Both the position numbers and the translations under genes were made by a program. From positions 496,001-560,000 of the forward strand of contig NZ_CAKLPY010000001.1 of assembly GCF_923079645.1 (NCBI RefSeq): a stretch of DNA of 64,000 nucleotides, in the 5' to 3' direction. This DNA is from Emticicia aquatica. GTDB taxonomy: Bacteria > Bacteroidota > Bacteroidia > Cytophagales > Spirosomataceae. Each line of letters starts with the position of its first letter. Position 1 is the stretch's first letter. Under the pieces are notes generated by a model that saw only the letters and a list, made by a program, of their open reading frames with translations, did not search any database and was not told the origin of the DNA. Of the stretch, positions 56,701 through 64,000 are shown one piece after another.

Positions 56701-57006
56701 AAACTTAAAGGCATCTTTCCAATCAGGTTGCATAAACACCAATTTTTTTGGTACAACAACAGGCGTAAAAAGATTAGCGTCGAAGTTCTGAAATCCACCA
56801 ATACCAACTCGATTCATCCATTCAAGATCTTTTTGAATACCATCTTTGGTAATATTCCCATTCATCCAATGCCACCAAACCCGTGGTTTTGCCGAATTTG
56901 GCGGATTCTGAAAACTGTTCTGTAAATCGGTTTGAGCTTGGCTATTTATCAAACTAGCTATTGATATAGCGAAACTTAGACCGATGGCTTTTAAATATTT
57001 TTTCAT
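53707..57006 (-). CDS. Secreted GH106-type alpha-L-rhamnosidase-like glycoside hydrolase
   Basis: A 1099-residue exported protein (signal 1-24). The N-terminus PRVWWHWMNGNITKDGIQKD (residues 42-61) and GIGGFQNFDANLF mark the GH106 family. The barrel continues with LQYMVLDSYEAGHMNWTKDF and LYGENTNITWVC. The C-terminal 150 residues form a beta domain (IAEVIVNGKNMGVVWKTPF). GH106 enzymes release alpha-L-rhamnose, for example from rhamnogalacturonan side chains. Together with the GH35-like and esterase genes convergent on it, it suggests a pectin-type substrate. It is a second, non-homologous rhamnosidase besides GH78. Confidence 0.88.
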   Translation of the reverse strand: MKKYLKAIGLSFAISIASLINSQAQTDLQNSFQNPPNSAKPRVWWHWMNGNITKDGIQKDLEWMNRVGIGGFQNFDANLFTPVVVPKKLVFMQPDWKDAFKFTTELADKKGLEMAIAGSPGWSVTGGPWVKPEDAMKKYVWTEALISGGKKQIIQLPKLPDVIGKYQDATTSAGGVMGGFIGPKPQYAADAMVIAYKLPSNEKHLMDLNPKFTKSGGDFDTKVMLNHDISKTYFLPPMEVGKDMWIQYEFDSPQTFKAFAVGMGEAGELAEFNGGPTNRSLKVSDDGVNFKTVAKVSNSTLPFITTAIPATTAKYWRICFETLPATISPIAAMMGMTEIPKPSGTNISEFVLFNTSRIDQAEDKAGFSAWKEEGKLGGSEDIDAIPTQDIVDLSEKMNADGNIEWDVPAGDWMVVRLGYSLTGRQNHPASPEATGLEVDKLDKAAVRRYINTYLDMYKDATGGLMGAKGLQYMVLDSYEAGHMNWTKDFPAEFQKRRGYDIKVWIPVLTGRVVKSLEASEKFLWDFRKTIGEMIAENHYDLIGEELHKRGMKRYTESHEGGRIYLADGMDVKRNAEIPMSAMWTPGSLAGGNDEEVRSEADIREAASVANIYGQNIVAAESMTAIQNAFSWHPEKLKRTADLEMASGLNRFVIHTSVHQPLDDKKPGFSLGPFGQYFTRQETWAEAGAKAWMSYLGRSSYMLQQGKNVADILYLYGENTNITWVCREQLPNIPAGFEFDFVNSSALINAIQVKNGQLIAKSGNSYRLLVLDETTKYMTLPVLKRIQTLVKEGAKVAGSKPEQSPSLGDNPVEFQEIVNEIWNNSKVLKGSISDALKALKINEDVIIKNATSKILYRHRQTSEQDIYWLNNRSEKQTSSEVSFNISGKTPELWNPITGKTEKVAYQIKNGRTIIPLTFESWDAFFIVFNTTKNALVNYEKPIKKETTLAQIASPWKVHFNDKNVVFDKLTSWSDNADVDVKYFSGTATYENTLKIASIDKSAKYEIDLGNVKNIAEVIVNGKNMGVVWKTPFKINITEAVKSGENTIQVNVTNLWVNRLIGDAQPNIKTKTTFTTMPFYQANSPLLPSGLIGDVKIYLVK

Positions 57007-57046
57007 TTTAATACATAATAGGGGGTTAAATAATGAAATCTTTATT

Positions 57047-57334
57047 TTACAACTGATAATCTATTTCTAGGAAATCTTCAATATCTTTTTGCCAAAAATT
57101 ATCTATAAAAGCAATGTGTTCGGGGTGATTTGAATAAAAATCGTATTGTTCTTGTGTATCAAACTCCATCGAAATGCCATATTCAAACTTATTTTTTAAA
57201 CTAATCTGCTTTAAAACTTCAAATTTTTGAACATTTGGAATTGCTGCGAGCTTATCAACAGCATCGAAAAATGCTTGTTTGCTAGTTTCACTTATTTGGT
57301 CTTTAAATTTTAGAATTACAGCGTGTCGTATCAT
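57047..57334 (-). CDS. Dabb (stress-responsive A/B barrel) protein
   Basis: A 95-residue single-domain Dabb protein with the typical opening MIRHAVILKFKDQIS and the closing block EQYDFYSNHPEHIAFIDNFW. The dimeric alpha/beta barrel occurs in stress proteins and in enzymes acting on polyketide-like or aromatic compounds. It lies 18 bases after the SDR gene and 40 bases before GH106 on the same strand, so the three may be cotranscribed. The substrate is unknown. Confidence 0.88.
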   Translation of the reverse strand: MIRHAVILKFKDQISETSKQAFFDAVDKLAAIPNVQKFEVLKQISLKNKFEYGISMEFDTQEQYDFYSNHPEHIAFIDNFWQKDIEDFLEIDYQL

Positions 57335-57352
57335 GTTATTTATATGTTTAAA

Positions 57353-58123
57353 TCAATAAGGGGAAACTCCCACCGAAACCCATCCGCCATCAACCACTAG
57401 GTTTTGTCCCATGATTTGTCTGGATAATGGCGAAACCAGAAACAAAGCAGCATTGGCAATATCGTTGATGGTGGATGGTCGACCTGATGGCGTAATTCGA
57501 GACCAAGTTTCGATATATTCAGTATCTTCGAGTGTGCGTTCGGTTAAAGTTGCTCCTGGTACAACCGTATTTATATTGATGTTGTGCGGTGCTAAATCAA
57601 CGATCAAATTTTTTGCTAATTGGTCGATAGCGGCTTTCGTCATGCCATAAGCGGCCAAGTTGAGATGTGCTGCATGAGCCGTTACCGACGAAGTCAGTAA
57701 AATACTTCCTCCATTACCCTGAGAAACCATTTGTTTGGTAACAGCTTGCGTCAGAAAAAAAGTGCCGAAAAGATTTATTTGTAATAGTTTTTGCATTGAT
57801 TCGGGTTGATATTCCCAAAAATTACCAAAGGTTGTAACGCCTGCATTGGCAACCAAAATATCTAATTTTCCGAAGGTATTTACTGTAAACTTGACAATTC
57901 CTTTGATGATTTCCATTTCTGAAATATCTCCAATAAAAGTTTCACATAAACCACCTTGTTCTCTAATTTTCAGGCCTGCCGATTGAGCTAAATCACCACT
58001 AATATCATTTAAAACGACTTTTGCTCCTTGTAAAGCTAATTGACGAGCCACTTCAAAGCCAATGCCTACGCCTGCTCCTGTAACGATGGCTACTTGATTA
58101 TCGAAAAGTTTATTTTGCATCAT
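57353..58123 (-). CDS. SDR family oxidoreductase
   Basis: A 256-residue classical short-chain dehydrogenase. NAD(P) binding is by VAIVTGAGVGIGFEVARQLA (residues 12-31). VANAGVTTFG, the catalytic Ser in LLTSSVTAHA, and the YGMTKAAIDQLAKNL Tyr-x-x-x-Lys pair follow, ending GQNLVVDGGWVS. Such enzymes in glycan loci often oxidise free sugars such as L-rhamnose or fucose at C1. This would fit the rhamnosidase downstream, but the substrate is inferred. It heads the SDR-Dabb-GH106 run. Confidence 0.9.
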   Translation of the reverse strand: MMQNKLFDNQVAIVTGAGVGIGFEVARQLALQGAKVVLNDISGDLAQSAGLKIREQGGLCETFIGDISEMEIIKGIVKFTVNTFGKLDILVANAGVTTFGNFWEYQPESMQKLLQINLFGTFFLTQAVTKQMVSQGNGGSILLTSSVTAHAAHLNLAAYGMTKAAIDQLAKNLIVDLAPHNININTVVPGATLTERTLEDTEYIETWSRITPSGRPSTINDIANAALFLVSPLSRQIMGQNLVVDGGWVSVGVSPY

Positions 58124-58260
58124 AATAAATTGAGATTATACTTTATTTTCTTGCGAATTTATTCATATCTCATTTCATTTTACTACTTCATTCAAAAAAT
58201 CAATCACTTTTATTCTTATCTCTTCTACATATTATATTTTCCCAAAAAGAGCAGCTTCTT

Positions 58261-58632
58261 TTACAATCGATAATTGTCGTACAAAAACGAAACTGCTTAG
58301 TTATAATCTTGTAAGATGGCAGTAAAAATGGTATTTTGTGTAAAATCACAATAAATTGGAGCTATGGCAAAACCGTTATTAGCCAATTTATCATTGTCCA
58401 TCCAACCGACACTTTGAATAATAGCTATGAGGTGGATGCCGCCCGAAAGCACTTTTTCTTTGGCATTTGCAGGCAGATAAATATCAAGCAAATAATTTTT
58501 GAGTGTATCTTTATTATACGGAATATTGCCATGAATAACCGTGCCTTTTGGTAATCTTCCATGCATAGGACTTGCAGTTGGTATTTGGGCAACACATAAA
58601 TGCAAGGCGAAGATGAGGCGTAGTTGGTTCAT
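58261..58632 (-). pseudogene. Decayed alpha/beta hydrolase (esterase/lipase) remnant
   Basis: The frame opens with a signal peptide and RLPKGTVIHGNIPYNKDTLK, then LLDIYLPANAKEK, matching the start of a Bacteroidota esterase family. The expected oxyanion block (VPLVIWIHGGGW) is scrambled to LSGGIHLIAIIQSVGW, and the region between NDK and GFAIA is shortened. The frame stops at 58297-58299 directly after LQDYN. Reading through that TAA gives AVSFLYDNYRL before another TAA at 58261, matching the expected continuation (family Q-A-x-x-FL). This implies a CAA-to-TAA nonsense change followed by loss of the remaining two thirds. Confidence 0.72.
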
Positions 58633-58675
58633 TGATAATATTTAGTTTATGAGGCTAAAATTTATTAAAAAAATG

Positions 58676-58709
58676 AAATAGAAAGGCAGGGAACTCTACC
58701 TTTCTATTT
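58676..58709. terminator. Terminator after the TonB-dependent receptor
   Basis: AAATAGAAAGG (58676-58686) and CCTTTCTATTT (58699-58709) are perfect 11-bp arms with a 12-base loop, 22 bases beyond the receptor stop, with A-rich flank giving a U-tract on the minus strand. Confidence 0.8.
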
Positions 58710-58730
58710 GGTATTGTCTATGATGGAATA

Positions 58731-61700
58731 TTAAAACTTATAACTAATAGTCAAGAAATATGCTCTTGGAGGCAAACTTAAAGTCGAATAAACTGCATTC
58801 GGGTTTGCTTCAAGTCTAGCTTTTGTAAATCCTTGACGGTCGAGAGCTGCCGGGAAACCACCAGGTGCCGACCATCCCATAATTCCGTTTTGATTAAATA
58901 AGTTATTTATATTAGCTTGCAATTGCAATTTAGAGCTAATGTTATATCCTACGTTCAAATTTGTTTGGTTAAATGCAGGTAATGAAAACGCATTTGGAAC
59001 ATTGGCTGCACGCTTACCCATGTAAGAAAAATCAATAGACGAATAAAATTTTCCTTTATTATAAGTAGGAGATAATCTGAAAATAGTTCTGGCATTATTA
59101 TCGGTTTCGTTGCCTGAAAAATCTTGAATTTTATCATCTGCTTTACCATTATTACCCACTATCCAAGTTTGGAAAACAGTAGCTGTTGACTGTTGGAAAG
59201 TGGCAACCGCACGCACACTAAATTCTTTGGAGAAGTTATGATTTGCTTCGATTTCGATTCCTTTTGTCGTTATTTTATTATATAACACAGGTAGTGCATA
59301 AGTTGAAGCTAAATCAGCCGTTTCTTGACCAATTGTTTGCTGTGGTACGTTGCTCAAAATACTGAAAAATGGCGTTACAAACAAATTAGTATTACCCGAT
59401 TTTAATTTATATCCCACCTCTATTTGTTGTACTTTTTGGGCAATTGGATTCAAATTTGCTACCCCAAATGCTGTATTAACGTTAATAAACATATCTAAAT
59501 CTGGAGCTTTGCTACCTTGTGAAAAACGTGCATAAATTGCCTGATTATCAGAATATTTATAGTTCAAACCTGCTGAAAATGAAAATGTACTTACTTTCTT
59601 GTCTTTATAAGCGTACGTAGCCGTGATTTTACCCGAATTATTATCATATAAAGTTAACGGGTTTCCATCAAAACCGCCTGTAGTCGAAGCAACGGTGCTT
59701 GCCACTTGGTTTGTACCATTATAACCTACGTTTTCATAGCGAAGCCCCCAATCAAAGTTAATTTTTGAGTTGATAGACCAGTTATGCCCGAAGAATATAG
59801 CAGTTTGCTTTTGAGTAGCATCTTGAATATTAACAGGAGCAGAACTTCCTGCACCACCAATTACTCCATCAGTATTAGTAACTTGATAGGTTTTGCCATC
59901 AAAACCATTTAAGGTGATTTTTGTAAGTGTTGGATAAGGAGAAGTCATTTGAGTAAAGGCAATTCCAGCACCAGTCGAGTTTAGTCGATTTAATGAAGAG
60001 TTTGCATAAAACATACCTGCCGTAAAACTCATGTTTTTAAGTTTCTTTGAAATTGTAAATTGATCAATCAACTCTTTCATGTTGTTTTCCATAAAGAAAC
60101 ATGGATTAAAGAACAAAGAGTTTTTCTGAATGGAAGTACCAGGAAAGTTACTGCCTTGATCGATAAAATTGAATCCAGCAAAATTTCCATTGATTATATT
60201 TGGTGCTTGTGTGATTTTACCGAATTGTGTACCAGTTGATTGGTCCATGAAATTATAAGTTCCAAACTGTCCCAAAAGTCCAGGAATTGCGTAAAATACC
60301 AGCCCATCCGCTGCAAAAGGATACGCTACGGCTGTTGTATTCCAAGCTGCATTTTTGCTCGAATAACGTATTTTATTATCAATCGTCCAACCATCACCAA
60401 AGGTTTGCTCCCAGTTTAAACCCATTGCATTATCCTTTGAGTGTATTTTGTCACGAGAATCATAGTGCTTTTTTACACCAGTATCATTGACCGTAAAGTC
60501 TGAAACTACCGATGGAATCAAAACAGAATTTGTTTGTTCAACACCCGCTGGTAATTGTGGATTAGTGAAACCAATTGTTGGCAAAAACTCAAACCAAGCA
60601 TTGTGGTCATTTAGCACTTTAGCATATAATTTTATACTGCCAGTTTTATAAGTTTTCACAATATTGGCCTTTAATTGTCCACCATTATTCATTGGGTAGC
60701 CTGGGTATCTTGCCCCATCTGATTGACGGTAAAAACCACCAATATTATAAGTGATAGACTTATCTTTGCCCAATGGTCCTCCGAAGTTTACATCAGTACG
60801 GTAAAATGGATTTTTGCCATTTCCCTCTAAACCTACTTTTGCACGTACTTCTCCTGCAAAAGTTTGGCCACCCGTTTTCGATACATAATTAAAAATTCCA
60901 CCTGGTGCGTTATTTCCTAAAATTGAGGCAGTTCCACCCCTAACCGCTTCTAATTTACCTAAAGTAGCATCAGTACGTAAAAAATAATCGGGCCCATAAT
61001 TGCCATAAGTAGCATTCGTAACAGGCAAACCATCTTCTTGCATTGAAACATAATAATAACCCGAAGCACCATCATTTGACCCCACCGAAACCCCACGAGA
61101 ATAAACCGTATTACGAATTTCACCTAATGATGAATTGACAAAAACACCTGGGATATTTTTTAATAAATCGGCAGCACTATTTACGGCAATTCTATCTATT
61201 TGTTTTGTATTTAAAGTCGAAATCGCAACGGATGACTCCATACGAGTACGCTTATCGAAAACCCCTGTTACAACCACTTCATCTAGAGTTTCGGCATCTT
61301 CTTCTAAACTTACGTTGATTGTTGTTTGACCACCAACAGAAACTTCTTTGGTTTTATAACCCAAAAAACTAAATATCAAAATAGATTTTGTATCGGGAAC
61401 ATCAATCGAATAATTACCGTTTGCATCACTTACTGTACCTTTTTTTGTGCCTTTTATCATAATACCAACGCCAGGAAGTGCTTCTCCCTTTTCGGCAGAA
61501 ACTTTGCCTTCAATGCTTATTTCTGCCGATACTACGTTTGGGAAATTTTTTATACTTATTGGTTCTAAAGTTGATACATTTTTTGTTAAAACAATGTATT
61601 TTCCTGAAACTTCATAGTTAATTTGAAGTGGTCTTAATACTTTATTTAATGTTGTTTCGAGCGTTTCTTCCTTGACCGATAAGGTAACCTTATCAGTTGA

Positions 61701-61937
61701 GGTTATCATTTGTGGTACAAAACTAAATTTTACGTTAGCCGTTTTTTCAATTTTTGAAAGCACATCCTTGAGTTCTTGATTACTTACTTGAATCGTAACT
61801 CGACGATTCAATAGTTCTTGACCAAAGGTATCTTTGGCGATACTTAAACCAAAAGTTAGCATCACAAGAAATATTGGAAGGCACGAGATTTTCATAATCG
61901 TCCACAATGTTTTGACAAATAGTTGATTTTTTTTCAT
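58731..61937 (-). CDS. STN-domain TonB-dependent receptor (FecA-type transducer)
   Basis: A 1068-residue outer membrane receptor. The signal/anchor region is residues 1-40. The STN domain is at about 45-115 (LKDVLSKIEKTANVKFSFVP), which contacts the FecR-like protein. A carboxypeptidase-regulatory-like domain follows at about 130-215 (GEALPGVGIMIKGTKKGTVS), then the plug (ATLGKLEAVRGGTASILGNN) and a long barrel ending in YFLTISYKF. The plug resembles siderophore/FecA receptors rather than SusC, and no susD follows. With the anti-sigma and sigma genes upstream on the same strand it forms a surface signalling unit; the ligand is unknown. Confidence 0.93.
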   Translation of the reverse strand: MKKNQLFVKTLWTIMKISCLPIFLVMLTFGLSIAKDTFGQELLNRRVTIQVSNQELKDVLSKIEKTANVKFSFVPQMITSTDKVTLSVKEETLETTLNKVLRPLQINYEVSGKYIVLTKNVSTLEPISIKNFPNVVSAEISIEGKVSAEKGEALPGVGIMIKGTKKGTVSDANGNYSIDVPDTKSILIFSFLGYKTKEVSVGGQTTINVSLEEDAETLDEVVVTGVFDKRTRMESSVAISTLNTKQIDRIAVNSAADLLKNIPGVFVNSSLGEIRNTVYSRGVSVGSNDGASGYYYVSMQEDGLPVTNATYGNYGPDYFLRTDATLGKLEAVRGGTASILGNNAPGGIFNYVSKTGGQTFAGEVRAKVGLEGNGKNPFYRTDVNFGGPLGKDKSITYNIGGFYRQSDGARYPGYPMNNGGQLKANIVKTYKTGSIKLYAKVLNDHNAWFEFLPTIGFTNPQLPAGVEQTNSVLIPSVVSDFTVNDTGVKKHYDSRDKIHSKDNAMGLNWEQTFGDGWTIDNKIRYSSKNAAWNTTAVAYPFAADGLVFYAIPGLLGQFGTYNFMDQSTGTQFGKITQAPNIINGNFAGFNFIDQGSNFPGTSIQKNSLFFNPCFFMENNMKELIDQFTISKKLKNMSFTAGMFYANSSLNRLNSTGAGIAFTQMTSPYPTLTKITLNGFDGKTYQVTNTDGVIGGAGSSAPVNIQDATQKQTAIFFGHNWSINSKINFDWGLRYENVGYNGTNQVASTVASTTGGFDGNPLTLYDNNSGKITATYAYKDKKVSTFSFSAGLNYKYSDNQAIYARFSQGSKAPDLDMFINVNTAFGVANLNPIAQKVQQIEVGYKLKSGNTNLFVTPFFSILSNVPQQTIGQETADLASTYALPVLYNKITTKGIEIEANHNFSKEFSVRAVATFQQSTATVFQTWIVGNNGKADDKIQDFSGNETDNNARTIFRLSPTYNKGKFYSSIDFSYMGKRAANVPNAFSLPAFNQTNLNVGYNISSKLQLQANINNLFNQNGIMGWSAPGGFPAALDRQGFTKARLEANPNAVYSTLSLPPRAYFLTISYKF

Positions 61938-62032
61938 AGATTTGAATTGTTTTTATTAGTTAATAATAGGGAATTGGTAAAGACAGACCCGAATATCTTT
62001 GCAAGAGAGTTTTCGGGGGAAATTTTAGGTTT

Positions 62033-62067
62033 AGTCGGTAATGTTGCAAGCATTGCCGACTTTTTTT
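62033..62067. other. Stem-loop between fecR-like and receptor genes
   Basis: AGTCGGTAATG (62033-62043) and CATTGCCGACT (62051-62061) pair with one wobble across a 7-base loop. A seven-T run follows on the plus strand. On the minus transcript the run lies before the stem, so it would not be a classic terminator for the fecR-like gene. It may attenuate antisense reading or structure the receptor leader. Confidence 0.6.
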
Positions 62068-62098
62068 ATGCTTATTTTAATACTTTAATAACTGATGT

Positions 62099-63187
62099 TT
62101 AACATCCTCGTCCATTGATAACGATTTGACTATCAATTACTTGGTAAGTTGCACCGATGGTTTTACAAATGATTTTTAATTTTTCAAAAAGGTCTTCATC
62201 TTCCAATCCTACTGTTAAAGAGCAGCCCTTAAAAACTTCTTCATCAAACACAATATCAACGCCATAAGCGTCTTCTAGCAAGCTGAAAACGTTTTTGATT
62301 GGTGTGTTTTCAAAAGTAAAATCATATTTTTTTGGTGATGAATCGACTAAAACTGGGTTTTCAACAAGCGATTTATTAAGTCTTTCTTCATTTCGTAAAT
62401 AAATAGCCTCTTGGTTAGGCGTAAGCACAAGTCCCGAAAGTGTTTGGTTTTGTTTTTCTTCAATCAAATCAAATTCATATTTGGGGAAAACGGAAACCCG
62501 TCCTGTACGAACCGAAACCGTTATGTTTTTATCATTTTCGTAGGCTTTTATTCGGAAACTCGTTCCTAAAACCTTTGTTACGATTTCATTGGCAAACACC
62601 AAAAAGGGCTTTTCAGGATTTTTTGTAATATCGAAAAAAGCTTCTCCTTTCAAGTATACGATTCGTGTCTGAGCATTAAAATCTTGAGAATAACGTAAAC
62701 GACTATTTCGTTCTAAACTTACCACACTTCCATCGCTTAAATGAATTCGCATTACTTTTCCAGTATTATTAACTTCCTCAATATCTTGTATTTGAGCGTT
62801 TTTGCTCATAGATCGCAAGACTAAATTGGTCGAATCATTAGAAAAAAATTGGTAAATAAACCAACAACCTATTAATAATGCCACTGATGCAGCAACCCTA
62901 AGAATGTTGAATCTGAAACGCAAAATTTTTGATTTTTTTGGTAAACTTGTCTGAATGTTTTTCCAAATAATATCTGCCGTTTGTGTGTCGTTGGTGGTTT
63001 TTTGTGATTCTCTTAAATCAAGAATCAATTGTTTGGCAATGAAGACTTTATTGGTCTGATTGGGAAAATTGACGAGGTAGTTTTTCCAGAAAATACTATC
63101 GACAGAATCAGGATGAAGCACCCAATTTTTGAATGAATCGTCCGATAAAAAATCTTCAATTTCAAAAGTAGAATAATCGCCTGTCAT
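62099..63187 (-). CDS. FecR-family anti-sigma factor
   Basis: A 362-residue inner membrane regulator. The cytoplasmic N-terminal part is residues 1-93, a single membrane segment is at about 94-115, and the periplasmic FecR domain follows (VMRIHLSDGSVVSLERNSRL, KGEAFFDITKNPEKPF, VKVLGTSF-like TKVLGTSFRIKAYEND). A C-terminal DUF4974/STN-like domain comprises about residues 285-362 (NTPIKNVFSLLEDAYGVDIV). It holds the sigma factor until the receptor STN domain signals. It is 81 bases after the sigma gene. Confidence 0.93.
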   Translation of the reverse strand: MTGDYSTFEIEDFLSDDSFKNWVLHPDSVDSIFWKNYLVNFPNQTNKVFIAKQLILDLRESQKTTNDTQTADIIWKNIQTSLPKKSKILRFRFNILRVAASVALLIGCWFIYQFFSNDSTNLVLRSMSKNAQIQDIEEVNNTGKVMRIHLSDGSVVSLERNSRLRYSQDFNAQTRIVYLKGEAFFDITKNPEKPFLVFANEIVTKVLGTSFRIKAYENDKNITVSVRTGRVSVFPKYEFDLIEEKQNQTLSGLVLTPNQEAIYLRNEERLNKSLVENPVLVDSSPKKYDFTFENTPIKNVFSLLEDAYGVDIVFDEEVFKGCSLTVGLEDEDLFEKLKIICKTIGATYQVIDSQIVINGRGC

Positions 63188-63268
63188 TAGATAAAAAGTT
63201 TTCTTTATTACCTAATGGAAGGAAACTATTATTTTAATCCTATTTTTTTGAAAAATTTTTATAAAAAT

Positions 63269-63862
63269 TTAAAACCAATTAAAAATAAATGGAAGAAAGA
63301 TTGAGTATTTGATATTTTCTTTCAAAAATTTAAGAGAAGAATAAAGTAATTTACAAGCAGATTGATAGTTCAAATCCATCATTTGGGCAATTTCTTCGTT
63401 AGAAAAATCATGAAAATAACGCAGATTGATGGCTTCCTGTTGGCGTTTGGTAAGCTGAGAAATAGCAGTTTTTAATTGTTCGATATGCTGTACTTGTGTT
63501 TCATTTTCGAGCATTTGATACTCAAAAGATTGTTCAAACAATAATTCATAAGTATCATCAATTGAGTCAAAATGTTCATGTTGAAGAAGCTGTGTGAGTT
63601 TGTTTCTTAATGCCCGAAATAAATAAAATTTAATCGAATCGGTTTCGCTTAATCTTTGGCGGCTGTTCCAGAGTTCAACAAATAAGTCTTGAATTGCATC
63701 TTGAATCAATTGTCGATTGGATGTTATTTTATAGCCATAATTGATTAATGCTTGAATATAATTTTGATAAATCTCACCAAAAGCATGCTCATTTCCAGCC
63801 TTAAAAGCCTTCCAAAGCAAGGTTTCATCAATTCCTGTTTTATGTTTAATTGTGAAATTCAT
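63269..63862 (-). CDS. ECF sigma factor (FecI-like)
   Basis: A 197-residue extracytoplasmic-function sigma-70 factor. Region 2 is at about residues 25-95 (YKITSNRQLIQDAIQDLFVE, IKFYLFRALRNKLTQLLQ) and region 4 at about 125-180 (ISQLTKRQQEAINLRYFHDF, SNEEIAQMMDLNYQSACKLL). It directs RNA polymerase to its own target genes when released by the FecR-like protein and is the first gene of the sigma/anti-sigma/receptor run. Confidence 0.93.
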   Translation of the reverse strand: MNFTIKHKTGIDETLLWKAFKAGNEHAFGEIYQNYIQALINYGYKITSNRQLIQDAIQDLFVELWNSRQRLSETDSIKFYLFRALRNKLTQLLQHEHFDSIDDTYELLFEQSFEYQMLENETQVQHIEQLKTAISQLTKRQQEAINLRYFHDFSNEEIAQMMDLNYQSACKLLYSSLKFLKENIKYSIFLPFIFNWF

Positions 63863-63939
63863 TCATTTTGATCTTTTAATTGCAATATTTCAATAAAAAA
63901 CATTGTAAAAATAATACTTGCTATTTTAAGTATGTGAAT

Positions 63940-63947
63940 CAAAAATA
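63940..63947 (-). promoter_or_regulatory. Candidate -7 box for the sigma factor gene
   Basis: CAAAAATA reads TATTTTTG on the minus strand (TAnnTTTG), 77 bases before the start codon. A CAAA at 63961-63964 is the nearest possible -33 element, but its 13-base spacing is short. No gene is seen in 63863-64000. Confidence 0.35.
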
Positions 63948-64000
63948 AACTAATACTATTCAAAATCAATACTTTATGAGGTACTCTTTTGGAGTCGTTC

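Overview
The window comes from an AT-rich Bacteroidota chromosome. The markers are a SusC/SusD pair, a FecI/FecR/TonB-receptor triad, Bacteroidota-type -7 promoter boxes (TAnnTTTG), no obvious Shine-Dalgarno sites, and LamG surface proteins with repeated domains. The gene styles suggest the order Cytophagales (an Emticicia/Flectobacillus/Arcicella-like bacterium), but that is inferred from family resemblance only. I saw no tRNA, rRNA, CRISPR array, insertion sequence or prophage.

Layout. (1) 1-13.2 kb, minus strand: a surface glycan block. It has a flippase cut by the window edge, a multipass membrane protein, pseI, a 1157-residue repeat/LamG surface protein, pseH, a second acetyltransferase, pseF, a Pse-associated methylase and a DinB-fold protein, then rfbB and galE. 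It makes and activates pseudaminic-acid-type nonulosonates; pseB, pseC and pseG are not in view. (2) 13.3-15.8 kb: a SirB1-like protein, a phosphopantetheinyl transferase and a ThuA-like protein. (3) 15.9-19.7 kb, plus strand: a tight Crp/Fnr-led cluster of small thiol and sulfur proteins (HMA domain, two single rhodaneses, OsmC, thioredoxin, a rhodanese-thioredoxin lipoprotein and small membrane proteins).

(4) 20-34.2 kb: the catabolic centre. A SusC/SusD pair converges on a minus-strand operon GH1, PhlG/phloretin-hydrolase-like protein, MFS transporter, GH3, preceded by a GH78 alpha-L-rhamnosidase. Secreted rhamnosidase and beta-glucosidases, an importer, and a signal-less putative C-C bond hydrolase would fit stepwise breakdown of rhamnosylated plant phenolics such as flavonoid rutinosides. 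This is the most interesting hypothesis in the window. (5) 34.6-49.7 kb: a DoxX-like protein, two Tat-exported molybdenum hydroxylase large subunits around one 2Fe-2S subunit, aldo/keto reductases with AraC regulators, tandem NTF2-like proteins, a di-heme cytochrome c peroxidase, an esterase and a predicted outer membrane protein.

(6) 50-58.6 kb: a second glycan set (GH35/DUF5597-like, sialate O-acetylesterase-like, GH106 rhamnosidase-like, Dabb, SDR), followed by a decayed esterase pseudogene. (7) 58.7-63.9 kb: a FecI-like sigma factor, a FecR-like anti-sigma factor and an STN-domain TonB-dependent receptor, a self-contained cell-surface signalling unit. Clear stem-loop terminators separate most of these blocks.
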